A stretch of 64,000 nt of DNA from Calliopum simillimum. Its lineage: Eukaryota; Arthropoda; Insecta; Diptera; Lauxaniidae. Shown here piece after piece: positions 1-10,805 of the stretch; position 1 is the first letter of the stretch; every line of letters starts with the position of its first letter. Both the position numbers and the translations under genes were made by a program. Where the stretch lies: contig OX638369.1 of the NCBI GenBank assembly GCA_951812925.1, forward strand, positions 64,184,228 to 64,248,227, given 5' to 3'. The notes under the pieces are model-generated. The model was not told where the DNA came from. It saw only the letters and a list, made by a program, of their open reading frames with translations, and ran no database searches.

Positions 1-20
1 CACAAAGGGGTATTGTATAC
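1..20 (+). repeat. Left terminal inverted repeat of the Transib element
   Basis: CACAAAG is one base off the Transib/RSS heptamer consensus CACWRTG (A instead of T at the sixth base). It is followed by GGGTATTG, which matches the right end exactly. The window begins at the first base of the element. Confidence 0.8.
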
Positions 21-269
21 GCTTTTACGCATTTAATTGAAAAAAAAATTTTTGAAGAACCGGCTTTTTTTGATACCGGTTTAAAGATAATTAAATTCTG
101 CGTCACAAACAATAAAAATTGTTGACCTAACATTACTAGTTAAAAAGTTATATGCGGTTGAAGATCAACTTTTTTTGCTTTCGTTCGCGCGCTGTGAAAA
201 ATTGGAATTTTTTGGCTTTTTTAGAGTACATTTTTATTAAAAAAAATTGTTTTTGTGGAAAAAGTTTTA

Positions 270-2999
270 ATGGAACCTTCAACTTCAGGTAATTGTGGTT
301 CTTACTACATAAAAGTTTTTTTGAGTTAATGTTTAAAAAATTTTGTTTTATATATATTAAATATGTGTTAAAAAATTAAGGTTTTCATCTTGTTATAATT
401 TTCTTTAACTATAGACTGTCCATAATAAGTGTTAAAAATTTGGTTGTGCGATGTTTTGCTCCTTCGGAATTATTAAACTTTTTGTAAGAGAACTCCAGTC
501 GCTATAATCATAACAAGCAAGTGCAGCCACCAACAATGCAACAAAATGCTATGATTTTTTTTTTCTTTTGTTTTGTTATTCTTCTTAAGCTGTCGATGTA
601 GGCTGTATAAGTGACTTAAAAATACTAATTTTTTTGTAATGTATTCGTTCTTTAAATAAAACCCTTGTAATATTAACTACTTTTGAATATTATGTCCTAA
701 TTGATACTGCTCTTGAAATATGAATTACATATTGTTTTTAATATTAAAAAAAAAAAAAAATAATAAGTAAATAAACTAAAAAATATATATTTAATGTAGC
801 GTGTATTATTTGTCTTCAATGTGAAACCGTTTGGACCTTGCTGTAAAATCATTGTTGTATTTGTTTGCGTTTTATTTGACAATGGTTTGTTTTGACATTA
901 ATACTAGTGAAGTATAATTGTGTTAAATGGGTATTCGGGTATTTCACTGCAATTCGTCTTATATGAACATCAAATGTACTGTCTTTTTTAGGAACTGCTT
1001 CAAATACATTGTTTATATCTCGCCAAAACATGTATGATATAATGAAAACCTCTGGGCATTCTGCTTTTAGCGATAAATTTCAATATTTAAAAGATGAAAT
1101 GAAGCGTCGAATTCATCCTGCGGAGGGATATATGAATGATTTTGATGAAATAATTAATCAGTTTATTAAAGGCTTTAAGTTGCGTTGGACAAGATCCCAT
1201 AGAATTGAAGAACGATTTTTGGAATCAAATCGCGATTGGTTGGCTTCATCAATATCATTTTCTCTTTCTAACTTTAACAAACGTGGACGAAAAGAACTGT
1301 CCTTTGAAGATTCCTGTGAGGGAACTAAGAGAGCGAAATGCAAACAGTTAAGAGATTCAACTCCGTTATCAGCGTTAACGTATGCCACCAAAATGAGTTT
1401 GCGGGCTGAAGGCCATATTGAAGCATCAAAGTTGCTACATGAATTGACAACTTCACCTGAAAGAGCAACTGAATATAGGCAATTATATGAAAAACATAAA
1501 AATCCTACTAAAATTAGTAAAGAAGATGCTCTCGCCGTGCTTGTAGAAGCAAAGTTATCCCGCCATCAGTACAACATTATAAGAAGTGCTGCACCAGAAA
1601 AATTTCCCTGCTATAGCGTTGTACAGACAGCAAAAAAGGATTGTTATCCTTCAGTGGAATATATAACAATTTCTGAAACTTTATGCGAAGTAAACTTGCA
1701 AGCTTTGCTAAACCTAACAATCCAGCGTTTGGTTACATTGCAAAAGCCAGTTATAGATGCTTTTGAGGATAACGCATTATCTAGTTTATGTTTGTTTTCG
1801 AAGTGGGGTTTTGACGGAAGTTCGGGCAACAGCATATACAAACAAGCTTTTCACGGCCCGGATGCAAATGATGCATCGATATTTATTACTTCCATGGTTC
1901 CAATTAAATTAGTTTGTGGATCTAAAATTATTTGGCAAAATCCCCGACCTGCCTCAACAAGATTTTGTCGTCCATTTTGCATGGAGTTTATTAAAGAAAC
2001 AACAGATGTGTCAAAAAAGAAAAAAATAGGGTAGAAGCTGAAATAAGTGACCTCAGCAAATCTATTGTACAATGTGGAGACAGATTAATCGAGGTAAGTC
2101 ACAAGCTTATGTTAACCATGGTGGATGGTAAGGTGTGCAACGCTCTCACTGAAACTACATCTACACAAAGGTGCTATCTATGTGAAGCTACGATTAAAGA
2201 ATTCAATTCAATTGATCTTATGATTAAAAGAAAAGTAAAAGTTGAAAACCTGCAATTTGGTTTATCAACACTACACGGTTGGATACGATTGTTTGAGTGC
2301 TTGTTACATTTGGCTGATAAGCTACCAGTCAGAAAATGGCTGATAAGAGAGGAATCAGAGAAGCAGATTGTAACAGCAAACAAGTCGAGAATTCGAAATG
2401 AATTTAGGACACAACTAGGTTTAGTAATTGATAAACCAAAGCCAGGGTTTGGTAGTTCGAATGATGGCAATACTGCTCGACGTTTTTTTGAAAATGCAGA
2501 AACAACAGCATCAATAACCAAGATTGATGTAGAGCTAATCAAAAGAATGCATATTATTTTGATCGTTATTTCATGCGGACACGAAATAAATACAGAAAAA
2601 TTTCGAGACTATGCGCTTGATACAGCAAGATATTTTGTACAAAAATACTCGTGGTATAATATGCCCACAACTGTGCATAAAATCTTAATTCATGGCCCTG
2701 AAATCATTAAATATGCTTTATTGCCGATTGGTCAACTTTCTGAAGAGGCACAAGAAGCAAGAAATAAGGACTTCAAATCTTTCAGAGAGCATTACTCAAG
2801 AAAAATAAGTAGAGAAAAAACCCTTGAGGATATTTTAAATAGGTTTTTAATAACTTCAGACCCAATTATTTCAAGCAAAAGGAAATTACCGCAAAAGAAG
2901 TTCCAAAAGTTGCCACAAATGGCTGTAAATTTGCTTGTAGCACCAACAAATGAAGATAACGCTGAAGATACTGAAGAATCCGATGAAGACAACTGCTGA
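270..2999 (+). pseudogene. RAG1-like Transib transposase (two exons, one apparent -1 frameshift)
   Basis: This is the transposase that would cut and join the ends of the surrounding element; the family is the presumed source of the RAG1 core. The proposed first exon is 270-288 (MEPSTS plus one base) with a GTAATT donor at 289; the acceptor ends at 991 after a pyrimidine run. Reading continues in frame through 992-2034 and, after a shift, through 2109-2999. Hallmarks are KWGFDGSSG (Asp codon 1813-1815), MVDGKVCNAL (Asp codon 2124-2126), CYLC zinc ligands, DKPKPGFGSSNDGNTARRFF, HKILIHG, and SEEAQEARNK, whose Glu (2754-2756) should complete the DDE triad. The two frames meet in the A-rich run 2012-2026; position 2019 opens the second frame without losing residues. 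The cause may be a one-base indel, an assembly error or a programmed slip. Exon 1 is inferred from phase only. Confidence 0.85.
2012..2026 (+). other. A-rich run where the Transib reading frame shifts by -1
   Basis: The zero-frame codons TCA AAA AAG form the heptamer A AAA AAG, a known -1 slippery sequence. Slipping back one base opens the downstream frame at 2019, which runs without a stop to 2999. Homopolymer indels in decay or assembly explain the same pattern, and I see no obvious stimulatory stem-loop just downstream. Confidence 0.4.
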
Positions 3000-3255
3000 A
3001 AGTAGTGATATCGGTTTTCTTGATACAAACGAAAAAACTTTAGCAAGCAGCATTCAATAAATGTGATTACTAAAAAAATAAAATTAAAAAAAAAAAAAAA
3101 TTATGATATTTGTAGGCATGAAAAATTTGTTTTTGATTGAAAAAAAAAAAAAAATCTACTAAAGGATGTCACCTAATTGTTTTTTTCTTATTATGATGCA
3201 TTGTAATTAAAAAAAAATTTAAAAGTTGCCTCCGTCTCCTAGTTGAATTGATAGC

Positions 3256-3283
3256 GTGTTTTGGGGGTCAATACCCCACTGTG
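3256..3283 (-). repeat. Right terminal inverted repeat with perfect RSS heptamer CACAGTG
   Basis: Read inward from 3283 the end is CACAGTG, then a 12-base spacer, then CCAAAACAC (3264-3256). CACAGTG is the canonical heptamer of vertebrate V(D)J recombination signals and fits the Transib consensus. The A-rich nine bases match the RSS nonamer ACAAAAACC at six of nine positions, which is only suggestive. Confidence 0.75.
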
Positions 3284-3802
3284 CGACATATACTGCAAGT
3301 TTCGTTAAAATAATGACATTTTTTTTAGCTACATATTTGTAAGGATATTCAAATTGTTATGGCTGCTATAATTTAAAATTAAAGTGAAATATTTAAATTA
3401 ATACAATAATATGCAATATTTTCCATTTATATATGTATTTAATTTTAGTGCTCCATGTTCTAAACAAAATTTTAGAGAAATTTGATTAATTTTGTCAGAG
3501 TTTTCAACGTTTTAAAAAAGTAATCGATGTTGACAAAAATCGATCTTTTTTTGGCGATGTTTTCTAGACATCGACGATTAATTCAGAAAATATCGATGTT
3601 CAAAAAATCGATGTTTTCCGGTCGATGCCGCAGCACTAAATCAAACATATTTCAATATGGCGGCTAATGCGCAAGGGTGGGGAGCTCACCTTTTTGACGT
3701 TAAGCTTCTATGCAGTTTGCAATTTTTTCTAGGTCTTCAGACATTTTTTGACGTCCATTAAGTTAGCAGAGCGAAAATGGCAGAACTGAAAACTAAAAAA
3801 AA
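3284..3802. other. Unassigned AT-rich stretch with a cluster of ATCGATG motifs
   Basis: There is no credible coding sequence. At about 3520-3640 the motif ATCGATGTT and its complement recur several times and end at TCGATGCCGCAGCACTAA, which looks like one end of a short MITE. I could not find a matching second end. Confidence 0.3.
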
Positions 3803-5915
3803 GCCATAATTATAGGCAAATTATAGGCTAATTTTGGGCCCAAACACCGAATTTTAGGCTCTTCATTTTTAAAAAAAAAAAAAGTTTGCTTAAACTTTAG
3901 CTAGCAGAGCTAGTTCGAGAAAACGAATACGGGACGTATATTGAACTAAAGTAAGTAGTCAATATTATAGGCTTTTTAAATGCCCCATTGCCAAAAGAAA
4001 AGCTTTTCACTTAAAAAAAAAAATGTACGAAATCAATTTTCTTGAAATAAGGAACTTTTAATAACAACAATTCCAGACAAGAATAAAAAAACAACAACAA
4101 CAACACCAACAAAAACAACTTTACAACAACAAATTTACTACTACTACAACAACAAATTTACTACTACTACAACAACAGCAGGCCTATTTTACTAAATAGG
4201 TACTTTAGTTAAAACGAACGTAAACAGTGTGCATCCTGCATATCTGCCTGTCTTCAACACCTGCCGCACAGCGCAGTTGTAGTTTACTCGTTGCACTAAC
4301 AATGAGTAAAAACTAAATTTTGACATTCGCCACTTTTTCGTTTAACCCAAAAAGAGCAAGTCAGCGAACCCTCACAAGTTTTACTTAAAATTAAAAGTAC
4401 AACCTAAAAACAACATAAACTCACTCAACGGAACATCACACATCCCGGACAGAAGACAACACTCAACATACATAGAACATTCATCAGAACAACGGATCAA
4501 CGGTGGACAAAAGACGATACATCGTTGGACGAATTTACACAAAACACATATAAACCCATTGTACTTTAAAGTATCTTTAATGTTTGTATAATTGGAAATT
4601 ACCCCCAAAACCAATTTATATTTATTCATTGTAAATAAAACTCTTCTTTTTGAATTTAGTGTGTTCGTCAATTCACCCCTTCACCCGTACAGCTTATTTG
4701 TGAATTCTAAAGAAAAGTTTGGGAGACCATAAAAAAAGAATGACGCAAAAGACCCTATTGCCTTAGTTAGAAACAAAAGAAGTAAATGCAGTGTATAAGT
4801 AAATATATGAAAAAAAAGTGCCCCAATATGCCCCAATTTTTTTTTTTTTTCCTTAATTTTCTAGAGTACCCTCGAATAAAATTCAATAAAAAATTAATAT
4901 TCTTAGGAGAGTAAAATTAAATATCTAAAAGAAAAAAATTGCAGCGGGCTTGAAACTTGACACAGATATTTATTGGGCCATAGTAACCTTACAAAAAAAG
5001 AGTTCCCAGATCAAAAGATCAAAAAAAGTCAATTTTTGACAAATAACTTAAAAACTGTTATTCGGAAAAAGAAAAATTGATGCAATTCTGCACATTTTGG
5101 TTTTTAAAACATCTTTCTAGCATAAAGATTGACCGAGATAAGTAATTTTTAAATGTTCTTTTTTTCGTTTTCTAAAACGAGCGAGTACCAAAATTGTATT
5201 GTAAATATATCATATTAACTTTGAACTCTAACGTCCATAACTTTTTTGTTTCTTAATCGATTAGAATGTGTCAAAAAGCATTTTAAAGCTTAAAATTTCA
5301 ATTGTATAAAAAACCTTTAAAAAAATCCCCCGATACTAATACTTTTTTACTGGGAGTAGGCTTAAAAAGGGGCGGACCACGCCTTTTTTCTAAAATTTTC
5401 ATAGTCTTAACAAAAAGCATCACTGTGCAAAATTTTATCAAAATCGGATAACGTTTACTAGTTTTAACCGCTCTATATATGGGCTCGCGACACTGCGACA
5501 CTTCCCCTACTTTTATGTAAAATTACTGTTGTTGTAGTAGTAGTAAATTTGTTGCTGTTGCTGTTGTAAAGTTTTTTTTTTTTGCTGTTGTTGGTGTTAT
5601 TGTTGTTGTTGGTGTTTTTGTTGTTTTTTTTCTGGAATTGTTGTTATTCAAAGTTCCTTATTTCAAGAAAATTGATTTGGTCCATTTTTTTTTAAATGAA
5701 AAGCTTTTCTTTTGGCGATGGGGCATTTAAATAGCCTTTAATTAGCCTATAATTATTGACTGCTTACTTTAGTTCAATATACATCCCACATGTGTTTTAT
5801 CGAAATAGCTCTGCTAGCTTAAACTTAAGCTACTGAGCAAACATTTTTTTTTTTTTTTTTAAATTAAGAGCCTAAAATTCGGCGTTTGGGCCCAAAATTA
5901 GCCTATAATTATGGC
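3803..5915. mobile_element. Fold-back type element with about 360-bp terminal inverted repeats
   Basis: The left arm (3803 to about 4165) starts GCCATAATTATAGG, and the right arm (about 5525-5915) reads the same sequence back. The arms share GCCCAAACRCCGAATTTTAG, a long A-run, the AAAGCTTTTC segment, and a CAA/TTG microsatellite at their inner ends (4086-4190 and 5525-5640). The interior (4190-5525) has no recognisable transposase, so the element would have to move in trans. No clear target duplication is visible; both flanks are A/T runs. Confidence 0.6.
4226..4690 (+). other. Possible solo LTR-like segment inside the fold-back element
   Basis: The segment starts with TGTGCATCC and ends with CACCCGTACA. 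It contains AATAAAACTCTTC followed by a short tract, as in the R-U5 part of Ty3/gypsy LTRs. There is no target duplication and no second LTR, so this is a weak guess. Confidence 0.2.
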
Positions 5916-5920
5916 ATTTT

Positions 5921-6553
5921 TATACCCTACACCCAGGGTATATTCACTTTGTCCTTCCGTTTGTGACGCAGAGAAGGAGGAGTGGCAGATATAGAAAGTT
6001 ATAGGTATATATTTTTGATCAGCGTCACCTCTTGAGTCATTATAGCCATGTCCGTCTGTCTGGCTGGCTGCCTGGCTGGCTGTGTGTTGAAATACACTTT
6101 TTGGGAAAACTGAGCAAGATAATTCAATGAAATTTGCTACACTGCACCCGTCGTCAAAGATAGCTCGTGGGATTGAAAATGAGGAAAAATCGGTCAACGG
6201 ACACGCCTACCACCCATACAAAAAATATATTCAAAATACAATTTTAGGAGTATTTTTCACGACAATGCAACCAAAACACACTTAAATAAATACTACGCAT
6301 TGTAATACACTTACTATAGAAAAAACTGAGCAAATTCGGACAAGAGGGCGTGGCACCTCCCATATAAGCAAAAGCTTCAAAACGCTATACTGAAAACGTT
6401 TTTTGAGATATTCGAAATCAATTTGACTCAGACACTAAGAATTATAAATGAAAGCTCCCAACAAAAATTGGGTGAAATCGGACAAGAGGGCGTGGCACCT
6501 CCCATATTACAATTACATTTTTGGCCAGGCCAAAAGTTACACCCTTACTAGTT
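5921..6553 (+). repeat. Interspersed repeat family TATACCCT, copy 1
   Basis: It begins TATACCCTACACCCAGGGTATA and ends GTTACACCCTTACTAGT. Internal landmarks are TTGATCAGCGTCACC, AGCCATGTCCGTCTGTC, and two copies of a module containing GGGCGTGGCACCTCCCATAT. The same landmarks recur at 20686-21440 (inverted) and 61205-61677. The GATCAGCRTCA and GCCATGTCCGTCTGTC motifs resemble widespread dipteran dispersed repeats. I cannot assign a class, and no coding sequence is visible. Confidence 0.65.
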
Positions 6554-7278
6554 TTTTTTCAGTTCATTTTCGTTCTGGACGTAATTTTTTGACAACTTTA
6601 CTGTACTAATATATTGCAAAAAAATTCAAATCTTCCCATTTTACGTATGACCGTAACCCAAAGCAAAATATTCGCTTGTATAATTAGTTTTTAATTCTTC
6701 TGATATTGGTATTGGTCTTTGGATATACAATTCCTTACTGACTAGGAAAAAAATCAGAAAATAAAATAAAGTTGAAGTATGATAATTTTATATTGAACTA
6801 ATTAAACAGTCATTTTTGCAATTTTCCAACATCAGACGCAAACAAGTGTTAACATGGAAATTGATTACATATGTTTCGGCTACCTCCACATACATATTTA
6901 TATACAGAGCTACGCAAATTTTCACCATTTGACAGCGTTTTGACAGCTCTGTAGCCGTTGACAACTGTCAAAATTTAATTTTGACACTTGTTTCGTGTTC
7001 AGCGACCCGAAAAACAATAAGATACACATTTGATGGCGAAAAATATTTCAGGCAACGCGATTCCCAGCAAGTTAAAACAAGAAGTATATAAAATCTATGT
7101 TAATTTTAATTTAAATTTGAATGTCTTCGTGACACAGGTTAATTCGTTTAAAAAAACCTGTGTTTAGGGGATCTCATTTTTTTCTCAAAGTCTTTCGATT
7201 CTGGGGGAGCGCGACATAAAATTTTGACTTTTCTCAAATAAGAGACACCCTAATGTACATAGGTTGACTGATTCTACA
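6554..7278. other. No gene or repeat recognised
   Basis: The stretch is AT-rich with short direct repeats such as TTTGACAGCGTTTTGACAGC near 6930. No reading frame has convincing coding character. Confidence 0.4.
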
Positions 7279-7283
7279 CGCTG
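7279..7283 (+). repeat. Left 5-bp target duplication (CGCTG) of Transib-like copy A
   Basis: It is repeated directly at 11870-11874. Copy B, inserted independently in the other orientation, has the same pentamer, suggesting a target preference. Confidence 0.75.
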
Positions 7284-7908
7284 CACACTGCGTTGGCTAA
7301 TGGACAAAAATCAAAATTTTTTGTGACTCGAAACCTAATAATATTGGTATCAATCGACAGGTAATTGCATCAATAAAATAAAAACAGTTTTGGCTACGCT
7401 GTGACACTTCAAAGTTGAGATATTTTTAAACAAAAAAATCATGTTTTATTCAATTCGTTTTGGGTTCTCTTAAACAAATAACACTGTTCAACGAATTTCA
7501 GGTTTTTGTTTTTGTCTCAGTTCAGACCATAAAGTTATTATTCCTTGCTATTAAAATAGTAGAACTGCATTTACAAAATTTTTCCATCACGTCTCAATTT
7601 TCAGAAAAATTGACAAATCCAAAATCACGACTTACATCCGCGCGAAAATAAATTAAAAAATTTTTATCCGTCAGAATTTTATAAACAAAATGTCAAACAA
7701 TTCAGAAAATAGCAATAATTTCAAATCTGAAAAAAATTTTGAAATCGGTCCCGCAGATTTTTTTGTAGGCCCGTTTAATTGAGAAAATGTACTGAAAAAA
7801 CCGAACACCAACCATCTTTAATTACATAAATCTTGCCTAAATCAATACAACATTAAAAAAAACTCTGCACGTCATTATTTTAACTTTATTTTGATATCAA
7901 AGACTTAG

Positions 7909-8089
7909 GGATTGGACCATGAATAACCAACTTATTTCCTTTTGAACAAAAAATGTACATACAGGAAGTCATACAAGTACTTTTATTTCCAAGTAGCTAT
8001 GATACAAAAATTCAATAGCTTTTGTATGACTTTCTGTTTGTACATTTTTTGTTCAAAAAGAAATAAATTGATTATTCATGGTCTAATCC
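7909..8089. mobile_element. Small hairpin MITE in the left arm
   Basis: The two ends, GGATTGGACCATGAATAA and TTATTCATGGTCTAATCC, are inverted, and the arms continue through TTTTGAACAAAAAATGTACA. The equivalent point in the opposite arm (about 9880-9900) lacks it, so it inserted after the palindrome formed. Confidence 0.6.
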
Positions 8090-8837
8090 ATAATAGACTA
8101 AGAGCCAGCGCTTGGCTGACCCTCCTCATAGTATCAAAGCTGAATTTTTTTGTGAGTGTTCTTCCAATAGTAGGTATGAACTTCTGTTTTAGTGAATTCC
8201 TGAGAGGTGGTGCCTACGTGAGATATCGGGCGCAAAAGGTCGAGAAAAACAGTTTTTTGCAAATATCTCGCTAACGGTTTTATCTATAAAAAAAATAACT
8301 TCCACAATTTTGTAGCTCATTAAATTTCATATCGAAAAGTGGTGCAAATTGTTTTCGCACTACCTATAGCTTAGGAGATATGGTCCAGTGAAATTTAACT
8401 TTCCAACCCAAAATATAAAATCCATAATTTTTTTCTTCTAGTCGGTCTATATTTTAGTTTCAAATTATGCACCAAAATTCGAGACCGCTTTCACTGTCGT
8501 ACAAAAAGTTATTCAGGCACAAAGGTCGAGAAAATTAGTATCTCGCTAACGCTTATTTCTACAAAAAAATGGTGCTCAACAATTTTGTAGCTCAGAAAAT
8601 TTCATATCAAAAATTGGTGCAAATTATTTTCGTACGACCCACAGTTTAGGAGATATCCTATTTTAAGGTATTTTCCGCATACAAGTGTACATAGTAATAT
8701 GATTGTTGATTTTCAAAGTACTATAACTACGCCTAAGTCATAGTATCATGGTTGAATTTTTTTGTGGCTTATTTTTGCAGTAGTGGGTACCAACTTTTGT
8801 TTTAGTCGAACCGTGAGAGGTGGTGCCTTCGCGAGAT

Positions 8838-9545
8838 ATCGATCATAGTTATAGTAATTTGAAAATCAACTTTCAAAAAACTGATTTTCTCTACATTTCG
8901 CACCCGATATCTCACTAAGGCACCACCGCTCATGGTTTGACTAAAACAAAAGTTAGTACCCACTATTGGAATAATACCCACAAAAAAATGCAGCCATGAT
9001 ACCATGACGTAGGCATAGTTATAGTAATTTCAAAATCAATTTTCAAAAAACTGATTTTCTCGACTTTTGCACCCGATATCTCAGGAAGGCACCAACTCTC
9101 ACGGTTTGACTGAAACAAAAGTCAGTACCCACTATTGGAAGAATACCCATAAAAAAATGCAGCCATGATACCATGACGTATGCATAGTTACAGTAATTTC
9201 AAAATCAATTTTAAAAAAACTGATTTTCTCAACTTTTGCATCCGATATCTAAGGAAGGCACCATCTCTCACGGTTTGACTGAACAAAAATCAGTAACCAC
9301 TATTGGAAAAATACCCACAAAAAAATGCAGCCATGATACCATGACGTAGGCATAGTTACAGTAATTTCAAAATCAACTTTCAAAAAACTGATTTTCTCTA
9401 CCTTTTGCACCCGATATTTCGCGAAGGCACCACCTCTCACGATTTAACTAAAACAAAAGTTAGAATTCCTTATTAGAAGAATACCTACAAAAAAATTCAG
9501 CCATGATTCTATGACGTAGGCGTAGTTAGAGTACTTTGAAAATCA
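8838..9545. repeat. Tandem array of a roughly 170-bp unit at the centre of the palindrome
   Basis: Four to five units run head to tail, marked by CATGATACCATGACGTA and GCATAGTTATAGTAATTT recurring about every 170 bp (near 9000, 9170, 9340, 9505). Each unit holds CCCGATATCTC and GAAGGCACCA segments. Matching inverted half-units lie outside the array at 8096-8280 and 9700-9887. Confidence 0.65.
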
Positions 9546-9904
9546 ACATTCATATTACTATGAACACTTGCATGCGGAAAATACCTTAAAATAGGATATC
9601 TCCTAAGCTGTGGGTCGTACGAAAATAATTTGTGCCACTTTTTGATATGAAATTTTCTGAGCTACAAAATTGTAGAGCACCATTTTTTTGTAGATATAAC
9701 AGTTAGCGAGATATTTGCAAAAAACTGTTTTTCTCGATCTTTTGCGCCCGATATCTCACGAAGGCACCACCTCTCAGGAATTCACTAAAACAGAAGTTCA
9801 TACCTACCATTGGAAGAACACTCACAAAAAAATTCAGCTTTGATACTATGAGGAGGGTCAGCCAAGCGCTGGCTCTCCGTCTATAAGTTTTTGGTATCAA
9901 TATA

Positions 9905-10805
9905 GAGTAGAACGGGGCAATGTCGTGCACTCGACTTTGACATGCTCGTAAAGCCGTACATCTCAAGCGAATGTGACGAGTAAGCATCCAATCGAAAGAT
10001 AATTTCGTTGGTTACATCCATGTGTAACAACATTTGTGTAGCGAGAAATTGTGTTTGTTTAAGTGAAGAAAAAAAAAAATGTGCACGACATTACCCCCCT
10101 CAAAATTTGTGGGGTAATGTCATGCATTGTTTTTCCGAGTATAGTAAAGGTACCAAAATGTGTGAGAAATGATAGGTAGTGGTTCTATTAGAGGAGATTT
10201 AGTATTATCATGTATTTATTCATAAGTATACAAGTGTGAAGTACATAATATGTTGTGTAGAGTAGAACGGGGCAATGTCGTGCACTCAACTTTGACATGC
10301 TCGTAAAGCCGTACATCTCAAGCGAATGCAACGAGTAAGCATCCGATCGAAAGATAATTTCATTGGTTACATTCATGTGTAACAACATTTGTGTAGCGAG
10401 GAATTGTGTTTGTGTAAGTGAATGTGCACGACATTACCCCAATGGTCGCTTTAAAGGTCAACTTCGATAACTCGGTGAAGCCCAAATTTTTTTTTGGAAA
10501 TCAAATACTTCTTTTCTTTGGCAGGATATTTCGTTTCAGAAAACACTTACCTGGTATATTTTCCCGCAAGGAAAATTATTTTTCTGACCCGATGAAAAAA
10601 CACTTTTATCGTCCCGAAAGCGTACTTTTTGAAAAAAAGCTTACTCTGTAGAGACGAACTGGTGAAAATTGCTAGTATTATGTGCATAAGCTCAGTAGGT
10701 CAGCAGGTCCCTACCTTACGAACAGTTGGTAAGTCATTCAATTCTTTGGGCTAAAACAGCCAGTGCACGACATTACCCCCTGCACGACATTACCCCGTTC
10801 TACTC
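9905..10805. mobile_element. TA-flanked MITE with GAGTAGAACGGGG ends
   Basis: The left end is GAGTAGAACGGGGCAATGTC and the right end is its near-perfect inverse, ending CCGTTCTACTC. TA lies at 9903-9904 and 10806-10807. A second left end with preceding TA starts at 10260 and runs to about 10441, so one copy appears to have inserted in, or duplicated within, another. The element sits in the right arm of the larger palindrome, and the left arm shows the empty site. There is no coding capacity. Confidence 0.65.

Larger units (their letters stand above)
1..3283 (+). mobile_element. Transib-superfamily DNA transposon, nearly complete
   Basis: The element is bounded by terminal inverted repeats. 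The left end (1-15) reads CACAAAGGGGTATTG, and the right end read inward from 3283 reads CACAGTGGGGTATTG. Between them is a RAG1-like transposase on the plus strand and an AATAAA poly(A) signal near 3055. The length of 3,283 bp suits Transib elements of roughly 3-4 kb. Transib elements make 5-bp target duplications; the five bases after the right end are CGACA, but the left duplication would lie before position 1, so it cannot be confirmed. The transposase has one apparent frameshift and is otherwise well preserved, so the insertion looks fairly young. Confidence 0.88.

Noticed and set aside
4226..4690. A confirmed solo LTR
   Set aside because: TG and CA borders exist but there is no target duplication or partner LTR; kept only as a weak feature.
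9703..9987. 94-codon frame in the palindrome as a gene
   Set aside because: The same sequence recurs inverted at 8096-8274; it is part of the repeat arms.
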